From: Trichobilharzia regenti
Lineage: Eukaryota > Platyhelminthes > Trematoda > Strigeidida > Schistosomatidae
DNA length: 64,000 nt
NCBI GenBank assembly: GCA_944472135.2
Contig: OX235263.1
Span: 31,239,379 to 31,303,378, forward strand
Direction: 5' to 3'
The position numbers and the translations under genes were made by a program. Within the stretch, counting starts at the first letter, position 1. Each line of letters starts with the position of its first letter. This document shows positions 45,040-56,540 of the stretch, in pieces. Below the pieces are notes generated by a model. The model ran no database searches, was not told the origin of the DNA, and was given only the letters and a program-made list of their open reading frames with translations.

Positions 45040-45447
45040 TTTGTTTACCCAGGTTACTATTCTTTCTCCAGCACATTTCTGCTCCTTTTGGTACCTTTAA
45101 ATTCTTTCTCTCTATTTTGTCTACTATTGTGTGCTACACACAGAATGCAGCAAATTGAACTACTGTGCTTCTGGACTAAGTTCTATGTTGAAACTCAGGC
45201 AATCAGTCTGCCTTATTCTAGATACTATCACTTTTATCAATGCATCAAGTAAATAAGTGTACAATACATCAATTGACTTCGCTATTCTTCAACATTGAAA
45301 TGTATTTGTCGTTTATCTCTCCCCCCCCCTAAGCATTATACTGTTCAGCTCTGTATTTATGATAATAGATATAGATTTGAGCAATAAAAAGCACTATGCT
45401 TATTTATACATCTAATTGAGTGACATTGGTTAATTAATTATGTTAGT

Positions 45448-46974
45448 TTGAAATACTTTGAGGAAGAACTAGCTAAACACATATCTGTGTTCGACAGCTG
45501 TGCTCACCCTGAAGAAGCTTGGAAAAATATCCAGGCAGCCATAGATACAGCTGTAAAAGCTGTGAATAAGGTAAACCCAAAGGTGAGTAAAAACCACTGG
45601 ATCTCCACCGCCTCATCCGAACTGATAGATGCTAGAAGACTTATTCCGGCGAGCTCCGAATTCAATGAGGAGCGAAAGCTGCACAAGAGGAAACTTACGA
45701 AAAGTCTCCGCAAGGACCGTGAACAGTGGTGGGCGACAAAAGCCAAAGAGATGGAGAAAGCTTCGAGGATAGGCAACACCAGGCAACTCTTTAGACTCAT
45801 CAGGGAAACGGGTGGGAGAAGACAAATCATTAGTGAAACAATCTCGGAAAAAAATGGCACTATAATTAGCTCCCAGGATAGACGACTGGATCGTTGGAAA
45901 GAGCATTATGAGGAGCAGTTTAATTGGCCCACAGCCACGCTCAACCTTCCGAGCATCCAACACCTCCCTGAATGGGATATAGACACAGGTCCTCCATCCC
46001 AAACTGAGGTTACTAAAGCTGTCACCAATCTGAAACTAGGCAAAGCAGCGGGACCTGATGGAATGACTCCAGAGGTATTTAAGTACGGTGGAGACAGCTT
46101 ACTGTCCGGATTAACTGAGGTACTAGGCAGCGTCTGGGAATCAGAAGAAGTCCCATCGGGTTGGTGTAAGTCACTGATTATCCCCATATACAAGAAGGGA
46201 GACAAGTCTTCCTGTGATAATCACAGAGGGATTAGCTTGACTAATATAGTATCTAAAGTCTTAGGCTCAATAATCATGCGTAGACTGAGTGGTGCTCGGG
46301 AAGCACAAACACGAGAGAGCCAGGCAGGCTTTAGACCAGGAAGAGGGTGTATTGATCATATCTTCACCCTCCGACAGATTCTAGAACATAGGCATTCCTA
46401 CCGGCGTCCAACAGTCATTATATTTCTTGACCTAAAGGCAGCATTCGACTCTGTCGATCGAGAAGTTCTCTGGAGATGCTTGGCTGTAAAGGGAATTCCG
46501 AGAAAATATATTGCACTGATTAAGGCACTCTACTCGTACTCATACAGCCAGGTGAGGGCTTACGGCGAGCTGTCATCTGAACTGATGACGACCAGTGGTG
46601 TCCGTCAAGGATGCCCATTATCCCCTTTTCTATTCAACTTCATCATAGATGTGTTAATGGACTTAACCCTAGGTGACTTCAGCGACTCAGGGATTGACTT
46701 GCTACCAGGGAATAATCTCGTTGACTTGGAATATGCAGACGATATAGTCCTTCTAGGCGAAGACGCTGACAAAATGCAGAGTCTTCTAAACACCTTGAGC
46801 TGCAATCTACGAATGTTTGGCATGCGATTCGCTCCCGCCAAATGCAAGATGATGTTACAGGACTGGACTACATCGACGCCTAGTTTAAAAATAGGAAGTG
46901 AAGTGGTAGAGCACGTTGACCGCTTCACTTATTTGGGAAGTACCATCAGCCAGTGCCAACGGGTTGATCTCTGA
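45448..46974 (+). CDS. LINE B reverse transcriptase (508 codons, partial ORF2)
   Basis: Reverse transcriptase of the non-LTR type, acting with its RNA at nicked chromosomal DNA. Visible motifs in order: GKAAGPDGMTPEVFK (fingers), IPIYKKGDKS and NHRGISLTN (motifs 1-2), SQAGFRPGRG (2a), IIFLDLKAAFDSVDREVLW (motif A), SGVRQGCPLSPFLFNFIIDV (motif B), LEYADDIVLL (motif C, catalytic Asp pair) and GMRFAPAKCKMM (motif D). The frame is open from the truncation point. It ends at 46974 through a frameshift inside FTYLGSTIS, where homologous copies read on. The N-terminal APE endonuclease is missing, so the copy cannot be autonomous. Confidence 0.9.
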   Translation: MKYFEEELAKHISVFDSCAHPEEAWKNIQAAIDTAVKAVNKVNPKVSKNHWISTASSELIDARRLIPASSEFNEERKLHKRKLTKSLRKDREQWWATKAKEMEKASRIGNTRQLFRLIRETGGRRQIISETISEKNGTIISSQDRRLDRWKEHYEEQFNWPTATLNLPSIQHLPEWDIDTGPPSQTEVTKAVTNLKLGKAAGPDGMTPEVFKYGGDSLLSGLTEVLGSVWESEEVPSGWCKSLIIPIYKKGDKSSCDNHRGISLTNIVSKVLGSIIMRRLSGAREAQTRESQAGFRPGRGCIDHIFTLRQILEHRHSYRRPTVIIFLDLKAAFDSVDREVLWRCLAVKGIPRKYIALIKALYSYSYSQVRAYGELSSELMTTSGVRQGCPLSPFLFNFIIDVLMDLTLGDFSDSGIDLLPGNNLVDLEYADDIVLLGEDADKMQSLLNTLSCNLRMFGMRFAPAKCKMMLQDWTTSTPSLKIGSEVVEHVDRFTYLGSTISQCQRVDL

Positions 46975-47012
46975 CGAAATCTCAGCACGAATACAGGGGG
47001 CTCGTTTCGCAT

Positions 47013-47408
47013 TTGCCAGTTTACGCCGACTCTGGCGTAGACGAGATGTTCGACTATCGACCAAAGGGCGGGTGTACTGCTCATCAGTCCGCTCCGTCCT
47101 CCTTTATGGTAGGCTGTGAGACCTGGCCACTGAGAGTGGAAGACATGAAAAGACTAGCTGTCTTTGATCATAGGTGCCTGCGTTCTATTTCCCGTGTAAA
47201 GTGGCATAATAAGGTGAGCAACATTGAGGTTAGGCGTAGAGTTCTAGGTAAACAGGGGAAATCAATCGACGAAGTCGTGAAGCTACAAAGACTGAGATGG
47301 TTAGGACATGTGTTACGTATGCCAAGCCATCGCCTCCCTCGACGAGCAATGTTAGCGGATATAGGGTCAGGCTGGAAAAAAGCTAGCGGAGGTCAAACAA
47401 AAACATGA
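47013..47408 (+). pseudogene. LINE B ORF2 C-terminal region, frameshifted
   Basis: Continuation of the RT protein after two frameshifts. The reading frame gives CETWPLRVEDMKRLAVFDHR, then CLRSISRVKWHNKVSNIE and LQRLRWLGHVLRMPSHRLPR, the W-x-x-R-x-x-x-x-V-x-W and R-L-R-W-x-G-H-x-x-R pattern of RTE-like C-termini. The preceding part (DEISARIQGARFAFASL, 46916-47119) is in another frame. The second shift lies in an expanded TATGGTAGGCTGTGAG stretch. Confidence 0.85.
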
Positions 47409-48257
47409 CACCAGTCAATGAAATCTACAACAGTTAGTCTAAGCCATCACGTAGGAAGGTTGGGTCCTGGGGACGGTAAAAATCTATGGTTGGAAACAAT
47501 TGGTGACATGGCTCAAAATCGTTCTCAGTGGCGCGCAGATGCATCCACTCCTTGTGACTTATGATTTCCAATGAAACTGTTTTGTTCTTCGTTATTACTC
47601 CTTTGTCTCACCCCTCTGCTCACTGTCTCTATTATGCATTTCTTCTACTTTCTTCTCTTGCTTTGTGTGCTACATGGAGTGTGTCGACTTGAACTGGTGC
47701 ACATATGTACAAGGTTCTATGCCGAAAGCAGACAGACAGACTTTCCATATACATTAATAAATTTACGTACATGGATTACTAGTTTTCTTTTAGATCATTA
47801 ATTAATTAATTAGTTCGTAATTATCTACAGTCTCATGCTTACATGTGAACTCAAGAGTGTACAGTTTAGTTTAAGCGAATTCTTATTTTTTGTCGTTTAT
47901 TACCAGACTTTTAAAATCAATTTTCTAAGTAGCTTATTTAAGCGTGGATATTTGATGCACCATATTAGTTAATAGAATTCAAATTCACATATAAGAATTG
48001 ATAGATAATGATGATACTAGTGATGATAATCATAATAATAAATGCCGATATTAGTAATTGTACATATGGTGTATATTGTTAACAATTTTGTGTATATATT
48101 GGTGTGTTGTATGTGTGTGTGTGTCTAATATTAGTAGTAGAATAAGTTGGAATGACCGCCTTAACAACTGGATAAGCGAATATTTCCTGATTAATTTTTA
48201 AAACTATTATACTGAGACTGGACATTAATAACAAAAGTGGTTTTTTATTCCGAGGGT

Positions 48258-48258
<1 letters not shown>

Positions 48259-48319
<61 letters not shown>
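48259..48319. repeat. TA microsatellite
   Basis: About 30 pure TA units, the longest in the window. Confidence 0.95.
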
Positions 48320-48321
<2 letters not shown>

Positions 48322-48554
48322 GTTTACTAAAATACCACGATAATGCGTTCTTCTCGTCGTATCAGAAATTTATATCAAATGGATGGGAAAGTTCCAGAAT
48401 AATATCCGGTCAAGGGTTAAATTAATAAAAATTAAAATTGGGAATTAGAATGCCATAATAAACAGAAATTGTCAATGTGTGATGTTAAAGCATATTCCCG
48501 AAATACGCTAGAATACAAGTAAAAACGAGACACACACTCCAGATGCGATAAGCC

Positions 48555-49080
48555 ACATCTGTCTGTCTGTTTGTCTATCTATCTATTTTCGACATAGAAC
48601 TTTGCACATATGTGCCGAAGTTTAAGTCGCCACACTCCCTCCTTGTAGCACACAAAGAAAGAGAAGAAAGTAGAAGAAATGCATAATAGAGACAGTAAAC
48701 AGAGGTGTGAGACAAAGGAAGAGTAATAACGAAGAACAAAACAATTTCATTGGAAATCATAAGTCACAAGGAGTGGATGCATCTGCGCTAGCCACTGAGA
48801 ACGATTTTGAGCCAGCCATGTCACCAATTGTTTCCAACCAATAGTTTTCAGCGTCCCGAGGTCACCAACCATTCAGGAAGTCTACACCTTCCTACGTGAC
48901 TGGCTTAGACTAACTGTTGTAGATTTCATTGACTGGTGTCGTGTTTTTGTTTGACCTCCGCTAGCTCTTTTCCAGCCTGACCCTATGTCAGCTAACATTG
49001 TCCATTGTCGAGGAAGTCGATGACTAAGCGTGCATACGTAGCACATATCCTAACCATCTCAGTCTATGTAACTCCACAAC
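48555..49080 (-). mobile_element. LINE family B 3' fragment
   Basis: Reverse complement of the B end: a CAGACAGACAGA-type repeat at 48557-48580, the tail, and the CAAAAACACGACACCAGTCA and GCTGGAAAAGAGCTAGCG landmarks. It is truncated near 49080 in the C-terminal ORF region. Confidence 0.78.
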
Positions 49081-49125
49081 TTCATCAACAGTAATATCAT
49101 ACTGTGAAAAGCAACACCACCGCTA

Positions 49126-49185
49126 ATGAAATTCCACAGCTTGAAGTCTAAATGTTCCACTCGGATCACAAAAGAGTGAAAAAAA
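49126..49185 (+). mobile_element. SINE2 tail relic
   Basis: AGCTTGAAGTCTAAATGTTC followed by CACTCGGATCAC resembles the SINE2 3' end. Confidence 0.4.
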
Positions 49186-49796
49186 GTCGATGCCTAAACT
49201 ATTCTGTGTATATTCATAAATATTTCAATGGCTGACTGTTGTGTGGAATATGTTCATCAGTTTATTTTCATCTTAAAAGTGCATTGTTTAGAACTAATCT
49301 AGTAAAAGTCTTAATAAATGATCAAGTGTACGTTCTCAACCAACTCGTCTTTATAATATAATGCATGTATGACCTTAGGTCACAGTATATTGACGTTTAT
49401 GCGCATATATATATTGTATTCTTTAAATATTTACTCATATTAACTCAATAGAGCGATCTCTTCATTCAATTTCTCACATGACTGAATGTATATATCACAT
49501 GATGCAAAGAAAATATTCTTCTTCACAGTAATTGTTTCTTTTTATTCTTGCTATTGAAGGTTATTTTTACAGGTTAAATTTTTTTTCCTATGTTCATTAG
49601 TATTCTTTTTTATGTATATTTCTTTACCGTTGTTTGTTTGTTTGTGTGTGTGTGTGTTTATAATAGTAATCAAAGCGTAACAACAGGGTGAAATGTCAGT
49701 ACATTTGTTAAATTGAGTCATACAAAAAAGGCAACTTTTCTCAGGCTCGTAGATGATTAAAAACAATTTTGTCGACTATAAATCCTTAGAGTCATT

Positions 49797-49999
49797 TTTT
49801 TCTATTCCTTTGCGTTTCCAGTGGAACAGAGAGGGCTTCAGGTTTTCGCTTTTGTAGTTTCAGTAGAAGTAGTGTTGCTAGCCTCACGCCCAACCTATCC
49901 TCTTTCTTGGGATTATAACCGGCTAGGTATGGTAAAGCAGTACGCCGACCGAAACTCGAACCCCGGACCACGTGCACGGTTGGCCAGCACTCTACCACA
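49797..49999 (-). mobile_element. SINE2 copy, diverged
   Basis: TTTCCAGTGGAACAGAGAGG at the tail, TTGCTAGCCTCACGCCCAAC in the body and ACTCGAACCCCGGACCACGT in the head. The AACCGTGCACGTGG hairpin is retained on the minus strand. Confidence 0.75.
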
Positions 50000-50109
50000 C
50001 TATAGTTGTTTAGTACAGTTTATATAATTTTAGCAGCATATCTCCATTTCATCCTGTTCTCTTCAGTTCCCCATTTTAGCTGACTTTACGATTGTCCATT
50101 CTGCTCTAG

Positions 50110-50700
50110 ATTTTTCCTCTTACTTACTGAGTTTCAACAGAAATGCAGCAGTTCAAGTTCCTACACTCTATGTATGCATCCAATAAAATAGTAGAATAAG
50201 TTGGAGTGTACTGGGGGAAAAATGAGCTAGGAGAAAATGTGTATTTTTAAATAAATATAAGAAATCAAAAATGTAAATACATCTGCACCACTGAGACTGG
50301 TTTTTATCCAGGTCACGAATAGTCTCTAGCCATCGGTCCTTTGCGTCCCGAGTAACTCACTCAAGTAATCTATGTCTTTTTACGTGGCTCAAACTAGCTG
50401 TCAAACACGTCATGAACTAATTCCAGGTCTTGGTTTGACCAACTCTAACACTTTTCTAAATTAATCCCCTGTAAGCTAACATCGCTTGACGTCGAAAGAG
50501 TTGGCTCAGGATGCTTATCACGTGTTCTAGCCATCCTAATCGATTTTTCTTCACAGCTTCATCGTCTGATCTACTCTCTTTACCTAACACTGTATCCTTG
50601 GCTTCAGTTATATTCACCACAGTATGCCACTTGGCACCCCGTGTGATCTGATCTATGTTACTCTCAGACTCCCAACTTGCTGTATCCCATTCGGGGGCTA
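50110..50700 (-). mobile_element. LINE family B relic
   Basis: Worn reverse-complement match to the B 3' region, including the AATGCAGCAGTTCAAGTT stretch at the tail and the ATGGCTAGAACACGTGATAAG landmark (in part). Not coding. Confidence 0.55.
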
Positions 50701-51113
50701 TTCAATGTTCTGTTACTTCCGTTTTTCTGATTCGAAAGGTTTTTATGCATTATCTTAACATTAAATGGTGGGATAAAGTTTAAATTGTATATAAAATATC
50801 GCCTATTATGCGATTACTTGGTAACCGAAAATGAAGTAGGTCAAGCTTTTCGCAGATGAAACAACTGTGTGTTTATTTAAACGCTATAATGTGCTATCAA
50901 CAGCTTTTTTGACCGTTATAGTAGGCCAGTCTGATTCCCCGATGTTGTTGAAAGTTTCTATAATCAACTTCTGTGTTTTAGCTATTTAGGTAATCGCCTA
51001 TATACCTCATAAAAGTGTTTCTTCCCAGTTTGCCTGGATAATCCATAAATTATTTTCTTAAAACAGTTGTTTTGTGTGAAGATTTTTATGCATCAGATTC
51101 ATTTGTAAAGATA

Positions 51114-51397
51114 TGTGGTGAGAGCAGGCTGCTAGCCATTTGGTAGACATTAATCGACGCTGATTGGTAGACATTGATCTAGGCTGATTCAACAACCAAT
51201 CACAGCAGACTTAACGTGGCAAAATATGATTCGCAGATGGAGAACTCTATTTTTCGAGGAATACCGAAACAACCAATCAGAAGCCTGAGTTTGTCTACTT
51301 GACTAGGCTATAATAATGTAGTTGAAAGATGTATAAATACGTGTTGATTTTCGTAATAAAACGATCTGTTGCCTGGCCCTTGTCTTCTGTTGTTACA
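51114..51397 (+). mobile_element. Probable solo LTR (284 bp)
   Basis: Begins TGTGGTGAG and ends TTGTTACA, so it has TG...CA ends, and is flanked by GATA on both sides (51110-51113 and 51398-51401). Inside are TATAAATA (51332-51339) and AATAAA (51355-51360) in the order expected of U3-R. No gag or pol sequence adjoins it. The family was not identified; schistosome LTR elements such as Boudicca or the Saci families are candidates. Confidence 0.62.
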
Positions 51398-51564
51398 GAT
51401 ATAAGTAAACAATTTCTTTCCCTTTGAAGTTAGCGCTGGTAAAGAATAGTGGGAGTTAGACTGTTTTTAGGCCATGGTATTAGCATTCACAGTTGAGATG
51501 TACTGCTTTTCTTCCACTGTATGTCAGTTAGTTCCCCCTTTTCATCCCGTCATTGTTGTCATTT

Positions 51565-52680
51565 CAACTCTATGCCGTGTCCCAAATCTTTATCAACCTC
51601 ATCCAACAGCTGGCCGTATGACAATGCCACGTGTGAGGTGATCCACAACGGAAAACTCAGCAAGGCGGTCGAAGTGAATACAGGACTAAAACAAGGCTGC
51701 CTGCCTATTATCACCGGTGATATTCTTAATTTTGGTGGACTGGATTATGCGTCAGACTGTGCACAGGGAGTGAGAAGACCGGAGGAATACACTGGCCCAC
51801 CGATAAGAAGACTCTAGGAGATGTCTGGATTTCGCGTGCGGATGATTTATGTTTAGTGTCACACAAACTCGAAGAGTTGCACGCAAAAACCAACGAACTA
51901 GCGGAAGAGGCTGGCAGCGAGGACAGGACTCCAGGTGAACACAGAGAAGACGGAGGTGATGAAGATAACCAACCAACAACAACCAATTACCATCAGCGGA
52001 TGACATTTGACAGAGGTTACTTCCTTCACTTATCTGGCTAGAAGGCCCTGTTCCAACCACAGGCAATGGGAATGGATGAAGATGTCAAGGCCAACCAGAA
52101 TCGGCAAGGCAAAATACACCTTCATCAACCTGAAGCCAGTTTGGAAATCTTCCGCGCTCAGCATAAGGAAGAAGATTCGCATTTTCAATACCAATGTAAG
52201 GCCGGTTCTTCTATACGGGTCAGAAACTTGTCTAGTGTGCCACGAAAAGGATTTCTTACAGGTTGCAGATTTTCATAAACAGCTGCCTGCCTTCTCTGGC
52301 TGGTTCCATACTGAAGGTCAAATGGCCGGCTGGCCAGAAAGAGTAAGTGACAAGAAACTCTGGCCAAGAGCCGATTGCTCAACAAATATGTAAGGGAAAA
52401 TGGTAATGGATCAGGCATACGTTAAGGAGGCCGTCGTATGACATCATGCGCAATGCAGGCCATCACTCGAGTGGAATTCAACTGGTAAGCGATGAGTGGG
52501 CCGTAATTATTGGGGTGACTTGGAGGAGATTGTGTGGCAAGGAGGAGATGAGAGATTATGGGGAATTGCGGACCCAGTTAAAGAGGATGGTAGAAAATAG
52601 AAGAAAGTGGATGTGTGTTTTTGAAGCCCTATGTTCCACTGGGAACCCAAGAGAACAGTAATAATAATAATAATGATTGT
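51565..52680 (+). mobile_element. LINE family A 3' fragment, diverged subfamily
   Basis: Collinear with the A RT end and C-terminal region (VNTGLKQGCLPIITGDI near 51690; FNTNVRPVLLYGSETC near 52200). It ends at TTCCACTGGGAACCCAAGAG followed by AGTAATAATAATAAT. Frames are broken. Confidence 0.8.
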
Positions 52681-53039
52681 TGTTAATAATTTCAAATAAT
52701 ATTCTAATCAACGAATTAAGACGGATTTCTTTTTCTAACCCAATTCATGTCATATCATTACTTTTAGGAGTTAGTCTGATAAACCCCTAACAATCATCTG
52801 CCAGTCCTCACGTGGCCTCTTTTGGAGGATGGCATTTGTAGCTGGTATGTCCCTGTTCATTGTCCGACCATCTATTTTTCCCTTTATCCTGTGAAAAACA
52901 AATTCAATTGCATTATTGTCACTGTCGCAAGCGTGGTACATTACACAGCAAAATTAATGCTTTCTTTTTATTTGGGATTTAAGATTTTATTGTAAGTTGT
53001 ATATTGGTCATCAAAGTGTACTTGACTAACTGATTTTCA

Positions 53040-53660
53040 AAGTAGGACTTTTTGCACAAAAGTGAGGCAGTCTAAGATGCCAACTCCTATTTTATCACAC
53101 GATGGTAGAGAAAAGCAGAAATATAATGTAGATAAATGTACGGGAGAAAGAATAAGTTTGAGCGGAATTATAAGGATATAATGGATTTGAGAGATTACAA
53201 AGTTAATGTATCCATCGAAAACGACTTTATGTGAAATTAACCAACAGTCTCCCGTCACTGATTCTTAGCATTTCCAGCCCCCCCCCCCTACGTAGATTAA
53301 ACCAGACAGTAAAAAACTTATTGGAGTGACGCTATGTTCTGATTGAATCACCTCTAACTCTTTTTCAAACATTTTTTATATCAGCCAACATTGCCCGATG
53401 AGAATGGTCATGGCTCAGTATGTGTGTCCTAACCGTTTCAATTGATGTAAATTCACGACCTCATCGATTAACTTTCTTTCCTTACCGAACACTACTCTTA
53501 ACCTCACTACTATTTATCACAATATACCAATAAACATGGGAGACTGAACGCAAACACCTATGGTCAAAAACAACTAACTTCTGCATACCTTCCACTTTCA
53601 GCGGCTCCATGTCTCACAGTCATAAAGAAGAAGAGAGCAAACTTCTGCGCACATTGTTTT
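53040..53660 (-). mobile_element. LINE family B relic
   Basis: Worn reverse-complement match to the B C-terminal region and tail (ATGACTGTGAGACATGGAGC and AAGTGGAAGGTATGCAGAAG read on the minus strand). A C-tract lies at 53279-53289. Confidence 0.55.
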
Positions 53661-54091
53661 GATTGAAGTTATTTTGAACTCTGACCTACACTGAATGGTT
53701 GTAAATGCATCCCTGCGTAGCTTTTTGTATGCATCTGGATGTTCTGTAACATTCCTACTAAAATAATATCAGTGAACTCCTTTGGGTTACTAATAAATCT
53801 GATGAATGAACGCCAATATTTGACCTCCCAACAGAAAGAAAGCACCTTTAAACTAAATCACCATGGTCTCTGATATTTTCTTAACTCATTCAAGTGACTG
53901 AAAGTGTTTGAGTTAGATTCAGTACGTATTGAGTTTGAGCAAATTTCGTCCTGCTCTCCTGTTGTTGGTATGGATTACTGCAATTGAAACCTTCAATCAT
54001 TTTGTATCCGTGATGTTGCTGAATTAGTTTCCTTGGATTTTAAGAAACTATGGTTTATTTAGGAACTTAGTTTTTCATATACTAGGGAGAG

Positions 54092-54775
54092 TGGGTATTA
54101 TTAGTATTATTCCATTGGGTTCTGAGTGGAACTTAGGGCTTCAGCAACAAATATCAAATACATCCCGTTCTCTGCAGTCCTCTTTGGCTGGCTTCACTAT
54201 TACCCATAAATTCTCCATCTCCTCTTCACACGATTTCCTCCTTGTCATTGTCGAACTCATGCCCAACTCGTCGTTCCCCATTCAGGTCATAATCTAGGGT
54301 CTGTCACATAATGCCACTCAACAGTCTCCTCAGCGTGTGTCTAAACCATCTTTATTTTGCTTCGAAATCCTTATTGAACAATAGAGTTCCTTGTTGCGGA
54401 TGCTTTCTGAGCATCTAATCTTAAGTATTGGAGTGACGGCTACTTGTTGATAAAAGTCTGAAATCTGTTCAATATGCTTTCGGGTGACACACGCGCCAAG
54501 TCTTGAAACCCTATAAGAAGAGCTAACTGGATATTAGCGTTGAAAATGCAAATCTTATTCCTTATGCTGAATGCAGGAGATCTCCACTGTAATTTCAAAG
54601 CGATGAGGTTCTGTCCTACTTTTCCGATCCTATCTTTGAAATCCTCGTTAGTGCCGGATGTCTGTATTTGATAGGATGCTGTCTAGAGTGAGAATGAGCA
54701 GTGTGATGGAAGTTACAAAGAGAAGTTTTCAGTTGGAGGATTTGAGAAACAGTTTCCCTGTCCAGTCTTTATAAT
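54092..54775 (-). mobile_element. LINE family A 3' fragment
   Basis: Begins on the plus strand with ATTATTCCATTGGGTTCTGA, the reverse of the A terminus. The body matches the A C-terminal region in reverse (GCATTTTCAACGCTAATATC on the minus strand). It is truncated near 54775. Confidence 0.75.
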
Positions 54776-55102
54776 TTATTTATTTAGGTTTAAAAAAGAT
54801 TCAGTTTATTTTAAGGTCATTCAGCCACTCATTGTTTTATCTTATTAATCTGTTTTTCAATCTTTCTATAGGTATATATGTGTGAAATAGTCTAGAATAA
54901 ATATAATTGGTGGCAGTTTAATTTTCTTCAATTTATTTCAATATTATGTTTTCGTTCGTAGATCAATTGTTCTTCTATTGTGCAATATATGATGGACTGT
55001 TATGATCCTTTGTAGGAAATAGTACATCTCTCTGTAAGGTTATTCAAATCACAACAATCGTAATAATAATAATAATTTTCTATGATTGGTTTTTAAGGAT
55101 TA

Positions 55103-55543
55103 GACTTATTTTTAGAAGTTGATCACAGATTGATATCAGTTAGAGAACCATTGGAAACTAGGGAGTACTGGACAGCTGTTTTATCCCCGTTTGGGAATCA
55201 TCGTCAGTACGTACCCACTGGGGTTCGAACCCAGGCACTTCCTGTTACAAGGCAAGCTCGTATACCATTCAGTCACTGGAACCCGATTCAATGGCCAGAC
55301 CATGAGTTCTAACTTCTACCAGTCCGTGATTTAGCGCGACTCACCGGTAGAAGTTAGAATTCATGGTGTGGCCATTGAATCGGGTCCCAGTGACTGAATG
55401 GTATACGAGCTTGCCTTGTAACCGGAAGGTCCTGGGTTCAGTGGGTGCGTACTGACGATGATTCCAAAGCTAGGATGAAACAGCTTTTCTGTACTCCCTG
55501 GTTTTCAATGGTTCTCTAACTGATATTAATTCGTAACCAACTC
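55103..55543. mobile_element. Inverted (head-to-head) pair of SINE1 copies
   Basis: 55103-55345 is a minus copy and 55352-55543 a plus copy. The plus copy carries CTGACGATGATTCCAAAGC and TAGGATGAAACAGC. The 5' parts GTTCTAACTTCTACCAG and CCGGTAGAAGTTAGAATTC face each other across GCGCGACTCA. AAT repeats occur on both outer flanks. Confidence 0.82.
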
Positions 55544-56196
55544 GTAAAAATAATAATAATAATAATAATGGTAGTTTAATTATAAACTGTGTGAGGTTCA
55601 TGTTGCATAATTTGTGCGTTAAGATCAAGAAAAAATCAGCCGGACTTGTTTTAAGGTGTAGCTGTATGTTGTATTTGTAATGTCAATATTTAGACGCTTA
55701 TACACGATGGCTTTTCGATCTCAGTTATCACTATCAATGCGCTTTTTCTGCCTGAACGTGAAGTTTTTTTTCTAAAGTAGATGTACTCGTACTTTCATCA
55801 GAAAACAATCCTTATCTATTGTATTTCAAGTATATACTGGTACAACGTTGTACATATTAATTTCTTTTTTATCAATGTACTAATAATTCATTAGTGTAGG
55901 TACTGGTCTCATAACTAGTGTGTCCTATGTAAAGAAATGTTGACACCCGGCAGGTATCACTACTTCGTCCTTGGTAATTCTGGTGTAGAGACTAGTTCAG
56001 GCAGCGCTTAGTGTTCCTAGAATGTTTATAATTTTCGTGGAATTGAATTATTCAAGAATCCACAGTACGTTTCAGTTACTTTAAAGATTAAACTAAATAG
56101 AAAATAATTTATGCAGTTGTTCCTAATTATAATACTTCATTTTGTTCTCCTCCTACATTTTCAAGTAAGCGACAGTGTATTTTTCTGATGTGATGA

Positions 56197-56417
56197 CTGT
56201 GGATTGATATCACCTAGACCACCATTGATCTTTCGTGTTTGTTTATGACTCTTCAGTAGTAAGCACCTATATCTCCTCGGAGGTTTGAACACGGGACCTT
56301 CAGCTTACGGTGCGAGCGTACAGCTTAAGAGCCCCCAAACTGCGAGGAAGCAGCTGTGTCTAGTACTCCCTGGTTTTCAGTGATTCTCTAACTGATATCA
56401 ATCCATAATCAGAACTG
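56197..56417. mobile_element. Inverted pair of SINE1 fragments
   Basis: 56197-56333 is a minus copy (TATGACTCTTCAGTAGTAAG, GAGGTTTGAACACGGGACC). From about 56334 a plus fragment follows, starting in the hammerhead block (CCCCAAACTGCGAGGAAGCAG) and running to CTAACTGATATCAATCC. It ends 120 bp before the last DESI2-like exon. Confidence 0.7.
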
Positions 56418-56540
56418 GAACTACTCAAATCCTCGCAGACTAACACTAGAGTAAGAATACTCGACTATGCTATTCTATATTCTGACTTTCAAGTGATTAT
56501 TTAATTCTTTCTTTTTTTTTAAATTCCTACAAAACTTTAG

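Larger units (their letters stand above)
43490..45205 (+). mobile_element. LINE family B relic, interrupted by SINE2 and LINE C
   Basis: B-derived sequence at 43490-43741, 43925-44162 and 45049-45205. A SINE2 splits the GAGCAATGTT / GGATATAGGGTCAGG region, and a GC-rich LINE C splits the 3' tail. The outer parts are worn, so the order of events is B, then SINE2 and C. Confidence 0.7.
45440..47745 (+). mobile_element. LINE family B (RTE-like), best copy, 5'-truncated
   Basis: This copy spans the connection region, reverse transcriptase, C-terminal region and 3' end. It lacks the endonuclease half, as expected for 5' truncation during target-primed reverse transcription. The 3' end is a pyrimidine-rich tail followed by CAGACAGACAGAC, a short tandem repeat of the kind that ends RTE-clade LINEs. 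Two frameshifts, near 46950 and 47105, separate the RT frame from the C-terminal frames. It lies in DESI2-like intron 4 in the sense direction. Affinity to schistosome SR2-type RTE elements is inferred from motif style, not from a search. Confidence 0.88.
36608..56540 (+). other. DESI2-like intron 4 (19.9 kb) and its contents
   Basis: GTAAGT donor at 36608 to CTTTAG acceptor at 56540. It contains many LINE B copies, a LINE C chimera, two LINE A fragments, Penelope elements, SINE1, SINE2, a solo LTR and TA or TG microsatellites, each listed separately. I recognise nothing in 37880-38037, 38390-39335, 40960-41555, 42160-43220, 43249-43489, 45206-45439, 47746-48258, 48320-48554, 49190-49796, 50701-51113, 51402-51564, 52681-53039, 53661-54091, 54776-55102 or 55544-56196. 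Confidence 0.8.

Noticed and set aside
45504..46928. Minus-strand frames of 99-129 codons across the LINE B RT
   Set aside because: They are antisense shadows of the RT frame without recognisable domains.
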